Below are positions 1 to 6,149 of a stretch of DNA of 7,108 nt, piece by piece. This DNA comes from Gammaproteobacteria bacterium (GTDB taxonomy: Bacteria > Pseudomonadota > Gammaproteobacteria > Pseudomonadales > Azotimanducaceae_A). Positions within the stretch are counted from its first letter, which is position 1, and each line of letters starts with the position of its first letter. Location: assembly GCA_026713405.1 (NCBI GenBank), contig JAPOON010000010.1, positions 1-7,108 on the forward strand, in the 5' to 3' direction. The notes below the pieces were generated by a model. That model ran no database searches. It saw nothing but the letters and a program-made list of their open reading frames with translations, and was not told the origin of the DNA. The translations under genes were made by a program, and so were the position numbers.

Positions 1-321
1 CAGGTTCGAGACGTGCATGCTGCCGCCCTTGCCTTTGCAGTAGCCGGTGGCCTTGCCGAAGAGCTCGGCAAACATGTACTTGAGCTCGCCGCCCTTGGCG
101 ATGAGATGGCCGTGGCCCCGGTGCGTGCTGGTGATGTAGTCCTGATCCGACAGGTGCACCATGATGCCGCAGGCGACGGCTTCCTCGCCCACATACAGGT
201 GCAGGGCGCCGGGAATCTTGCCGTTTTCCATCATCTTGCCCGCGGTTTCCTCGAAAATGCGGATGCGCACCATGCGTCGGTGCATGTCGAGCAGCACTTC
301 ATCGGTAATCGGGTTGCTCAA
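1..321 (-). CDS. Thiamine-diphosphate-dependent 2-oxoacid/acetoin dehydrogenase E1 component, alpha subunit (5' part, runs off left edge)
   Basis: The visible 107 codons encode the N-terminal part of an E1 alpha subunit, the ThDP-binding chain that decarboxylates a 2-oxoacid (or cleaves acetoin) and passes the acyl group to an E2 lipoyl carrier in the cytoplasm. Family landmarks in order are RMVRIRIFEE (16-25), GKIPGALHLYVGEEAVACG (34-52), ITSTHRGHGHLIAKGG (63-78) and FAELFGKATGYCKGKGGSMH (84-103). The GKGGSMH block and the His residues of THRGHG are diagnostic. The GDG...N metal/ThDP motif would lie outside the window. The STHRGHGH wording looks more like acetoin-dehydrogenase-type E1 alpha than mitochondrial-type PDH, but the substrate cannot be fixed. 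The start is a TTG at 321-319, chosen because GGAGG (331-327) lies 5 nt upstream and no ATG sits near the conserved N-terminus. It is divergent from the acyl-CoA ligase. The beta and E2 genes are probably further left. Confidence 0.9.
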   Translation of the reverse strand, partial: MSNPITDEVLLDMHRRMVRIRIFEETAGKMMENGKIPGALHLYVGEEAVACGIMVHLSDQDYITSTHRGHGHLIAKGGELKYMFAELFGKATGYCKGKGGSMHVSNL

Positions 322-380
322 GGGTCCCTCCAGGAAGATTTTCGAATATATTGGCGCCTTTATATCGGAAGGACGGCACT
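322..380. promoter_or_regulatory. Divergent intergenic region between E1 alpha and acyl-CoA ligase
   Basis: These 59 bp separate the TTG start of the minus-strand E1 alpha gene from the GTG start of the plus-strand ligase. Both Shine-Dalgarno elements are visible: GGAGGGA reading leftward from 331, and GGAAGGA at 367-373. Between them is an AT-rich patch (about 338-366) in otherwise GC-rich DNA, with TATATT on the minus strand (350-345) and TTATAT on the plus strand (359-364) as possible -10 boxes. I find no convincing -35 for either, so promoter positions are tentative. The compactness suggests that the two genes share control, possibly through a protein binding the AT-rich centre. Confidence 0.5.
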
Positions 381-1919
381 GTGACTACTTTTGCAAAAGC
401 CCTGGCGGCCGAGCGGCCGGACGAGATTGCGGTTCGGGACGAGGTCAGGGCGCTTGATTGGGCGGAGCTCGACGATGTGCTCAATCGCATCGCGAACGGG
501 CTCAATTCCCTCGACCTCGGGCCGGATCGGCGGATCGCCGTGTTCGCTGAAAATGCGGTGGAGACGGCGATTGCCAACCTGGGCGGCCTGATCGGGGGGG
601 CTTCGGTGGTGCCGGTGAACTTTCACCTGACCGCGGCGGAAGCCGCCTACATCCTCGAGGACTCGGGCGCGCGGGTGCTGTTCGTCGGGCCGCAGACCGC
701 CGAGCGCGGTATCGAGGCGGCTGCCGCGAGCCAGGTCCACACCGTCATCGGCTGGGATTGCGACGGCGATTTCACCCCCTGGAGCGACTGGCTGGCCGCG
801 CAGTCAGGCGGCGAGCCGCCAGGCGATCTTCGTCCTTTACCGAACCTCCTCTACCCCTCCGGTACCCCCGGCCGCCCGAAAGGCACCGAACTGCCCCCCA
901 CCATGTTTGCCGGGGGCGCGACCGTGGCGGAGCACCTGGCCAGGCTCGCGGCAAATCCCATGGCCGACTTCGGGCCACACCTGGTGGTCGGCCCCATGTA
1001 CCACACCGGGCCGCTGTCCGGTTCCCGGATGCTCGCCGCCGGCGTGCCCGCGGTCATCCTCGGGCGTTTCGATGCGGAAAAGACGCTCAAGGCCATCGAG
1101 GAACATGGAATCGGCAACAGCGTCATGGTTCCCACCCATTTCGTGCGCCTGCTGGCACTGCCGGAAGAGGTTCGCGCCCGCTACGACGTAAGCTCGCTGA
1201 AGCGTATCGGGCACACGGGCGCCAAGTGCCCGGTGGACGTCAAGCGGGCCATGATCGAGTGGTGGGGCCCGGTGTTCTTCGATGCCTACGGGGCGAGCGA
1301 AGTGGGTACGACCTGCGCGATCGACTCGGACGAGTGGCTGAAATACCCGGGCTCGGTGGGCCGGGCGATCCCGCCGTTCGAGGCGATGATACTGGACGAC
1401 GACAACAACCCTCTCCCACCGGATACCGAAGGGCGCCTGTTCTTCAAGGACACGACGGGCCGCGGCGTGATCTACCATAACGATCCGGAAAAGTCGGCCG
1501 CCGCGCACATCGCGCCCGGGGTGTTTACCCTGGGCGAAATCGGCTACATGAACGAAGAGGGCTTCGTGTTCATCACCGATCGCTTCAGCGACATGGTTGT
1601 CTCCGGTGGCGTGAACATCTACCCGGCGGAAGCGGAGCAGGTGCTGATCGATCATCCGGCGGTGCTGGACGTGGCCTGCATCGGGGTGCCGCACCCGGAG
1701 ATGGGCGAGGAACTGAAAGCCCTGGCCATCCCGCGGGAATCTGGCGACCTGCCGTCCGCCGACTTGCCGTCGGGCGAGCAGGTGATCGCCTGGTGTCGAG
1801 AGCGCCTGTCCCACTACAAATGTCCCCGCACCTTCGACTGGGTGGCGGATCTGGGGCGCAACACCATGGGCAAGATCAACAAGCGCAAGTTGCGGGCGCC
1901 TTATTGGGCGCGTACCTGA
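381..1919 (+). CDS. AMP-forming acyl-CoA ligase (ANL superfamily, FadD-like)
   Basis: The gene encodes a 512-aa cytoplasmic enzyme of the ANL family, which activates a carboxylic acid with ATP to an acyl-AMP and then transfers it to CoA. Length and domain order fit: a large AMP-binding domain (about 10-400) and a small C-terminal domain (about 405-500). Visible motifs are the P-loop YPSGTPGRPKG (158-168), YGASE (303-307), LGE (384-386, in place of the usual TGD), ITDRFSDMVVSGGVNIYPAE (398-417) and MGKINKRKLR (496-505) with the catalytic Lys498. Two P-loop positions that are normally Thr are Pro. The start is GTG 381, because GGAAGGA (367-373) lies 7 nt upstream and the frame upstream adds only non-conserved residues back to a TTG at 351. 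Wording around HIAPGVFTLGEIGYMNEEGF recalls acyl-CoA synthetases of actinobacterial FadD type. The substrate is unknown; a fatty, steroid-side-chain or aromatic acid is possible. Confidence 0.93.
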   Translation: MTTFAKALAAERPDEIAVRDEVRALDWAELDDVLNRIANGLNSLDLGPDRRIAVFAENAVETAIANLGGLIGGASVVPVNFHLTAAEAAYILEDSGARVLFVGPQTAERGIEAAAASQVHTVIGWDCDGDFTPWSDWLAAQSGGEPPGDLRPLPNLLYPSGTPGRPKGTELPPTMFAGGATVAEHLARLAANPMADFGPHLVVGPMYHTGPLSGSRMLAAGVPAVILGRFDAEKTLKAIEEHGIGNSVMVPTHFVRLLALPEEVRARYDVSSLKRIGHTGAKCPVDVKRAMIEWWGPVFFDAYGASEVGTTCAIDSDEWLKYPGSVGRAIPPFEAMILDDDNNPLPPDTEGRLFFKDTTGRGVIYHNDPEKSAAAHIAPGVFTLGEIGYMNEEGFVFITDRFSDMVVSGGVNIYPAEAEQVLIDHPAVLDVACIGVPHPEMGEELKALAIPRESGDLPSADLPSGEQVIAWCRERLSHYKCPRTFDWVADLGRNTMGKINKRKLRAPYWART

Positions 1920-1995
1920 AGACCGCTCAACGACCGGTGCCTGCTGCCCACTCGCCCGGTTTTGGCGCGTACGCACACAAATCGTGCCTGTGTCG

Positions 1996-2024
1996 TTGAC
2001 ATGAACAGTTGCTTCCACTAAAAG
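1996..2024 (+). promoter_or_regulatory. Predicted sigma70-type promoter for the TonB-dependent receptor
   Basis: A perfect -35 hexamer TTGACA (1996-2001) is followed after exactly 17 nt by TAAAAG (2019-2024), which matches 4 of 6 bases of the -10 consensus. Transcription would start near 2031 and leave a leader of about 100 nt before the ATG at 2134. It is the best promoter match in the window and lies in the 214-bp gap after the ligase. An ACACA/TGTGT dyad (1975-1979, 1989-1993) lies just upstream and could be an activator site, but it is short. I see no strong terminator between the ligase and this promoter. Confidence 0.6.
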
Positions 2025-2035
2025 AGTCGGCCGTG

Positions 2036-2067
2036 CCGGTTTTTCGAAATAGGAGAATTTCGACCGG
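2036..2067 (+). promoter_or_regulatory. Perfect 7-bp dyad in the receptor leader: operator or RNA hairpin
   Basis: TCGAAAT (2044-2050) and ATTTCGA (2057-2063) are exact inverted copies separated by AGGAGA. CCGG on both outer sides (2036-2039, 2064-2067) can extend the stem across a four-T bulge. The 20-bp core begins about 13 nt after the predicted transcription start, a common place for a repressor operator of TetR or LacI type. As RNA it would form a stem exposing AGGAGA in the loop. No start codon lies at a suitable distance from that AGGAGA, so it is unlikely to be a working ribosome binding site. The binding protein, if any, is not in the window. Confidence 0.45.
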
Positions 2068-2100
2068 CCGTCCAGAATCCAATCGATCCTGATCAAATGG

Positions 2101-2123
2101 CGTCAGCCGGGCTGACGAGGGGG
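2101..2123 (+). promoter_or_regulatory. Hairpin abutting the Shine-Dalgarno of the TonB-dependent receptor
   Basis: CGTCAGC (2101-2107) and GCTGACG (2111-2117) form a perfect 7-bp stem with a CGG loop. The purine-rich ribosome binding site AGGGGG (2118-2123) follows at once, ending 10 nt before the ATG at 2134. The stem does not cover the binding site but touches its edge, so it could affect ribosome access or protect the 5' end of the message. A short reading frame (ATG 2097 to TAA 2151-2153) overlaps this region and the receptor start in another frame, but it has no ribosome binding site. Confidence 0.45.
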
Positions 2124-2133
2124 ACATGCTGTT

Positions 2134-4530
2134 ATGCAGTTTCTGCAAAATAATCTACGAAAACTGAGCCTGCCGGCGGCGTGCGGCCTGCTGGCGCTCA
2201 CGGCTGGCGCGGGAACCGCCACCAACGTTGCCGTCGGTGCGGAAACCGACGAATCCGGTTTCATCGAGGAAATCGTGGTCACCTCCAGGCGGCGCCAGGA
2301 GTCCCAGCAGGACGTGCCGCTGTCGGTCACGGCCTTTTCCGGCGAGCAGATCGAGCGGCTGAAGCCGCAGACGCTGCGCGACTTCGACGGGCTTGCCCCG
2401 AACGTCTACATCGGCATGAACACCGCGGGGCCGAGCGCCAGCGCGATCTACATCCGCGGCATCGGTTACGCCGACATCGAGAAAACCCAGAGCCCGCAGG
2501 TGGGCGTGATCGTCGACGGCATCCAGATGGGGTCGTCCACGGGCCAGTTGATCGATGTCTTCGATGTGGAGAGCATCGAGATCAACCGCGGGCCGCAAGG
2601 CGTGCTGTTTGGCAAGAACACCATCGCCGGCAACATCGTGGTCAACCGGGTACGGCCGCAGTTCAACGAATTCGGGCTGAAGGCCGCGGCCGAGGTCGGC
2701 AATTTCGATTCCCGGATCGTCAAGGCGCGCATCAACGTGCCGCTGGCGGACGACCAACTCGCGCTCAAGGTGGGGGCGATCAGCCGCAAGCGCGACGGCT
2801 TCTACCACAACATCACGCTCGACGACACGGCCGGCGACGTCGACATCAGCAACCAGACCGTGGCCCTGCGCTGGGCCCCGTCGGACAGCGTCGATGCCAT
2901 CCTCACCTACGACCGAATTCGCGACCGGGGCCTGATTCCGCCCCAGGACCCGCGCTTCAACGGCGACGACCCGTTCGAGAACCTGGCGGACAAGAAAGAG
3001 CCGGTCAAGTACGACGTCGACCAGATCGGGCTCCGGGTGGCGTGGGACCTGAGCGACCGACTGACGCTGAACGCCATCACCGGCTGGCATGACGGCCACG
3101 ACCTCGTCAACCAGGATTTCGATGGTGCGGCGATAAACGGGGCCGCCATTCCCTTTGCGCAACTGCATACGCTGCGGGACCAGGAATACGAGGTATTCAC
3201 TCAGGAGGTGCGCCTGTCCGGCAACTTTACGGATACGGTGGATTTCATGGCCGGCGTGTATTACTTCGACTCGGAATTGAACTTCCAGCAGAACACCAAC
3301 AACGTCCTCCAGTTACCGGCGGCGGTAATCGGCCTGCCACCGGGCCTGCCCTGTGCCGTGGTGGGCTTTCGGGCCAATCCCGGGATTGGCGATGTCTTCT
3401 GCCAGTTTCCCAATGCGCGCAGCATTCAGCGTGCCGGGGAAGACGTGCAGTCGGTGGCCGTATTCGGCTCCCTGACCTGGCGGCCGACAGACGACATCGA
3501 GATCAACTTCGGCGCGCGCTATATCGACGAGGAGAAGGAAGCCTTCAACTCGTATGTCGACTATACGGACGGCACCTTCGATACCGGTTCGGTCATCAAC
3601 GAATTCGACTTTACCGGCAGGCCGGAGCGCATGGGCGCAGCATACGAAGGCAGCGACTCCTGGGATGACGTGATCATCCAGGCCTCCGCCAACTGGGCGA
3701 TCACCGAGAACAACCGAGCCTATGTCGCCTATTCCGAGGGATTTCGCAGCGGCGGTTTCAGCATTCGCTCCGCGCGCAGTGCATCGGAAGCGCCCTTTCA
3801 GCCGGAAGACGCGTTCCAGATCGAAGTCGGGCTGAAGAACGAGTTTCTCGACCGGCGACTCAGGGTGAACGTTGCCTATTTCTACCTGGAACGGAGCGGT
3901 TCCCAGTTCAGTTCCATCATTCCCCTGCCTCCGGGGTCCATACCGGGTACCACCACGATCATCAACAACGGCGGCACGTCGGAGTATTCCGGGCTGGAAG
4001 GCGAAGCCCAATGGCTGCTCGGCGAAGACTTCACGCTGGCCGTTACCGGCGGATTCCTGGACGTCAAGAACCAGGAATTCACGATGGACTGCTTCATCCT
4101 CGACGGCTGCGCCACCGGCGTGCCGGGCGTCACCGACCCGCCGGGTACATTGCGCACGCTCGGCGGCAACAGCGACTCCCGCCAGCCGGACTGGAACCTG
4201 GCCGTCACCCTGGCGTTCGACCGCCAGGTGGGCCAGGGCCGCTTCTCCGCCAACGTGGGCTGGAAGACGGTGGGCGACTTCCTGCTGGTGAACACCGGCG
4301 GCGGCGCGGACCAGCGGCTCTTCGAAGGCGGTTACGACGGCGTCGATGCCCGGGTGTCCTACGAATGGACGCTGGACAGCGGCACCATCGTCTCGGCCTC
4401 CGTGTTCGGCAAGAACCTCACCGACGAGGAGTGGCGGGAACAGGCCCTGTTCCTGGGCGGCCCCAACACCGGCTTCCAGGGCTGGGGCGCACCGCGCACC
4501 TACGCTTTCGAGCTGATGGTAACGATGTAA
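2134..4530 (+). CDS. TonB-dependent outer-membrane receptor
   Basis: The gene encodes a 798-aa outer-membrane beta-barrel with an N-terminal plug, energised by TonB-ExbB-ExbD, for uptake of a large or scarce ligand. Residues 1-36 form a Sec signal peptide: basic NNLRK, hydrophobic core LPAACGLLALTAGAG, and probable cleavage after VGA36. The TonB box is EEIVVTSRR (45-53). The plug spans about 55-175 and includes DVPLSVTAFSGEQIE, YIRGIG and RGPQGVLFGKNTIAGNI (152-168). The rest is barrel, with YVAYSEGFRSGGF and, near the end, FGKNLTDEEW. Two cysteine pairs (C407/C423, C653/C659) could form disulfides in extracellular loops. The N-terminal secretin domain of siderophore-signalling receptors is absent, so sigma-factor signalling is unlikely. 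Similar receptors are often labelled iron-complex receptors, but the neighbouring catabolic-type genes favour an organic substrate (inference). The last residue is Met, not the usual aromatic. The start has AGGGGG 10 nt upstream. Confidence 0.95.
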   Translation: MQFLQNNLRKLSLPAACGLLALTAGAGTATNVAVGAETDESGFIEEIVVTSRRRQESQQDVPLSVTAFSGEQIERLKPQTLRDFDGLAPNVYIGMNTAGPSASAIYIRGIGYADIEKTQSPQVGVIVDGIQMGSSTGQLIDVFDVESIEINRGPQGVLFGKNTIAGNIVVNRVRPQFNEFGLKAAAEVGNFDSRIVKARINVPLADDQLALKVGAISRKRDGFYHNITLDDTAGDVDISNQTVALRWAPSDSVDAILTYDRIRDRGLIPPQDPRFNGDDPFENLADKKEPVKYDVDQIGLRVAWDLSDRLTLNAITGWHDGHDLVNQDFDGAAINGAAIPFAQLHTLRDQEYEVFTQEVRLSGNFTDTVDFMAGVYYFDSELNFQQNTNNVLQLPAAVIGLPPGLPCAVVGFRANPGIGDVFCQFPNARSIQRAGEDVQSVAVFGSLTWRPTDDIEINFGARYIDEEKEAFNSYVDYTDGTFDTGSVINEFDFTGRPERMGAAYEGSDSWDDVIIQASANWAITENNRAYVAYSEGFRSGGFSIRSARSASEAPFQPEDAFQIEVGLKNEFLDRRLRVNVAYFYLERSGSQFSSIIPLPPGSIPGTTTIINNGGTSEYSGLEGEAQWLLGEDFTLAVTGGFLDVKNQEFTMDCFILDGCATGVPGVTDPPGTLRTLGGNSDSRQPDWNLAVTLAFDRQVGQGRFSANVGWKTVGDFLLVNTGGGADQRLFEGGYDGVDARVSYEWTLDSGTIVSASVFGKNLTDEEWREQALFLGGPNTGFQGWGAPRTYAFELMVTM

Positions 4531-4585
4531 CCGGCAGGTGCCGGAAAAGCGAACTGGTGTGATTGCCTGAGCCGGTTCGCTTTTC
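4531..4585 (+). terminator. Tandem hairpins between receptor and MFS genes; the second resembles an intrinsic terminator or attenuator
   Basis: Directly after the receptor TAA, CCGGCA (4531-4536) and TGCCGG (4539-4544) form a small hairpin. It is followed by a larger one: GAAAAGCGAACTGG (4544-4557) pairs with CCGGTTCGCTTTTC (4572-4585) over 14 bp with one G-U wobble, leaving a 14-nt loop. The inner 9-bp GC-containing stem followed by TTTTC resembles a rho-independent terminator, with a matching A-tract on the other side, so it could act in both directions. The T-run is short, so termination may be partial. The candidate TTG start of the MFS gene (4563) lies in the loop and the alternative GTG (4587) just after the stem, which suggests that it limits expression of the downstream gene. 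Confidence 0.5.
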
Positions 4586-5912
4586 GGTGTCCGACGCAGC
4601 CCCGCACAACCCGCCCTATCCGAACCGGGCCTACGCCTGGTTCGTCGTCGCCGTACTGATCGTGGCGGCGCTGGTCGCTTATGTGGACCGGCAGGTGGTC
4701 GCCATTGTCGTCGATCCCATGAAAGAGGACCTGGGCGTCGGCGATGCCCAGATCGGCTGGCTGTACGGCGTATTCGCCGTCTTCTACGCGATAGCGGCGC
4801 TGCCGATCGCCTGGCTCGCAGACCGCAAGAGCCGCAAGATCATCATAGCCGCGGGCATCTTCTTCTGGTCGCTGATGACCATGGCCTGTGGCCTGACGCG
4901 CACGTTCTGGAACATCCTGCTCGCCAGAGTCGGGGTCGGCGTGGGGGAGGCGACGCTGACGCCCGCGACCACTTCGCTGATCGGCGATTACTTCCCCCGG
5001 CAGCAGGTGCCGCTGGCGCTCTCCGTCTTTCAGACCGGCCCCATCATGGGATCGGGCATCGCCTTCATCATCGGCGGCTACGTGCTGGGGGTGGTGCAGG
5101 ATGCGCAACCGCTGGTGCTGCCCTATTTCGGCGAACTGCGTCCGTGGCAACAGACGTTCGTCTACCTGGGCGCGCCCGGGCTCCTGCTGGCATTCCTTTT
5201 CCTGGTGATACGGGAACCCGTGCGCCGCGCGGGGCCGGCGTCGACGGGCGAGGGCTTAAGCGAGCTGTTCGCCTTTTACCGGCACCACGCAAGAACCCTG
5301 ACGCTGCATCATTTCGGCAACCTGTCACTGGTGCTTGCCGGATATGCGTTCGTCTTCTGGACCGTTTCGTTCTTCGTGCGCGTTTACGGATACGACGCAG
5401 CGGAAGCGTCCCAGATATTCGGCTGGATATTCCTGGTGGCAGGCCCGCTCGGCCCGCTCGCGGTGGCCGTGCTGGCGCGCCGGCTGAGCGATCGGGGGCA
5501 CAAAGACGCCAATGTGCTGGCCGGCATGATCGGCGGGGCTTGTGCGGTCGTTGTCATCCTGCTGGTGCAGGCCGCCCCGAGCGCGTTCTGGGCGTTCGTG
5601 CTCTACGTGCCGGCCATGATGGCCATCAACTCGCCGTTCGGCATTGCCTCGGGCGCGCTGCCGGTGATCACGCCGCCGAACCTGCGTGCCCAGGTGGCGG
5701 CCGTTTATCTGTTTGTAGTGTCGATCGGCATGATGGTCGGCCCGCCGATAACCGGGGCCTTCAACCAGTACGTTTTTCCGGAACAGGAGGGCGTGCGCTA
5801 CTCCCTGGTCACCGTTACGGCCATCTTCGGCCTGATCGGCATCGTGCTGCTGCAGCTTGCGCGCAAGCCTTATGCGGCGAGCCTGGCGGAAGCGGATCAG
5901 AGGGATGACTGA
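4563..5912 (+). CDS. Spinster-type MFS transporter
   Basis: The gene encodes an inner-membrane permease of about 449 aa with a 12-helix major-facilitator pattern, full length for the family. Landmarks, numbered from TTG 4563, are AYVDRQ (39-44) at the end of TM1, motif A in WLADRKSRK (84-92), and LLARVGVGVGEATLTPATTS (119-138) with Arg122 and Glu129 followed by GDYFP. The DRQ and GEA...P pattern marks Spinster-like MFS proteins. These commonly neighbour TonB receptors in catabolic clusters, but their substrates are mostly unassigned. The start is uncertain. The frame opens right after a TGA at 4560-4562, so only TTG 4563 or GTG 4587 (giving 441 aa) precede TM1, and neither has a good ribosome binding site. 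The next in-frame ATG would remove TM1. The gene lies 32 nt behind the receptor and probably shares its transcript, subject to the hairpin between them. Confidence 0.92.
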   Translation: MPEPVRFSVSDAAPHNPPYPNRAYAWFVVAVLIVAALVAYVDRQVVAIVVDPMKEDLGVGDAQIGWLYGVFAVFYAIAALPIAWLADRKSRKIIIAAGIFFWSLMTMACGLTRTFWNILLARVGVGVGEATLTPATTSLIGDYFPRQQVPLALSVFQTGPIMGSGIAFIIGGYVLGVVQDAQPLVLPYFGELRPWQQTFVYLGAPGLLLAFLFLVIREPVRRAGPASTGEGLSELFAFYRHHARTLTLHHFGNLSLVLAGYAFVFWTVSFFVRVYGYDAAEASQIFGWIFLVAGPLGPLAVAVLARRLSDRGHKDANVLAGMIGGACAVVVILLVQAAPSAFWAFVLYVPAMMAINSPFGIASGALPVITPPNLRAQVAAVYLFVVSIGMMVGPPITGAFNQYVFPEQEGVRYSLVTVTAIFGLIGIVLLQLARKPYAASLAEADQRDD

Positions 5913-6127
5913 GGCGCGTCCGGCGCATCCTGCTGCGCTGGCTGCCCATCCCCGGGTTCGGCCATGCATCCGGGCTTCAGGCTCACCCAGATCAGGTCGA
6001 TGGGTTCGTCCCCGGTATTGCCCGACTCGTGCATCTCGCTCATTTCGGTGGCGGCATCGCTCCAACCGATTTCGCCGGTCGGCGAATGGCTGGTTTCGGC
6101 GTCGTCTCCGTGCTTCACTGATCCCAT
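5897..6127 (-). pseudogene. C-terminal half of a cupin-fold protein, N-terminal half missing
   Basis: The minus strand reads MGSVKHGDDAETSHSPTGEI then GWSDAATEMSEMHESGNTGD then EPIDLIWVSLKPG, and ends in a low-complexity tail before TGA (5899-5897). The block PTGEIGWSDA...H33-ESG-N37-TGDEP...LIWVSLK fits cupin motif 2, ending in the expected H-x3-N and the family's closing V-x-LK. Cupin motif 1, with its metal-binding His/Glu set, should precede it but is absent: the same frame meets a TGA at 6166-6164 and the VOC gene begins on the other strand. Third codon positions are mostly G or C, as in real genes here. It overlaps the MFS 3' end tail-to-tail by 16 bp. The likeliest reading is a cupin gene beheaded by a rearrangement that brought in the VOC gene. 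A short functional protein starting at ATG 6163, 6151 or 6127 is less likely, since no clear ribosome binding site supports it. Confidence 0.5.
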
Positions 6128-6149
6128 TGCGCCAACGCGAGGTACCAAC

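Noticed and set aside
351..380. TTG start at 351 for the ligase, adding ten residues
   Set aside because: There is no ribosome binding site before it, whereas GTG 381 has GGAAGGA at ideal spacing.
1933..1963. Possible terminator after the ligase (ACCGG/CCGGT followed by TTT)
   Set aside because: The stem is only 5 bp with an 18-nt loop and a short T-run, too weak to call.
1975..1993. ACACA/TGTGT dyad upstream of the receptor -35 box
   Set aside because: The arms are only 5 bp and do not match the orientation of a CRP-type site. It is mentioned only as context for the promoter.
837..2096. 419-codon open frame on the minus strand opposite the ligase
   Set aside because: It is the antisense of a clear ANL enzyme, is rich in Arg/His/Gly/Val without motifs, and has no ribosome binding site. 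It is typical of GC-rich coding DNA.
2097..2153. 18-codon upstream reading frame overlapping the receptor start
   Set aside because: No ribosome binding site precedes it, the peptide has no attenuator-like composition, and the AGGGGG serves the receptor ATG.
2155..3168. 337-codon open frame on the minus strand opposite the receptor
   Set aside because: The composition is driven by the receptor codons on the other strand, and no recognisable motif or start signal is present.
5964..6149. 62-codon upstream extension of the VOC frame from ATG 5964
   Set aside because: The ATG at 6150 has a good ribosome binding site and starts exactly at the first strand of the fold. The extension is the reverse complement of the cupin fragment.
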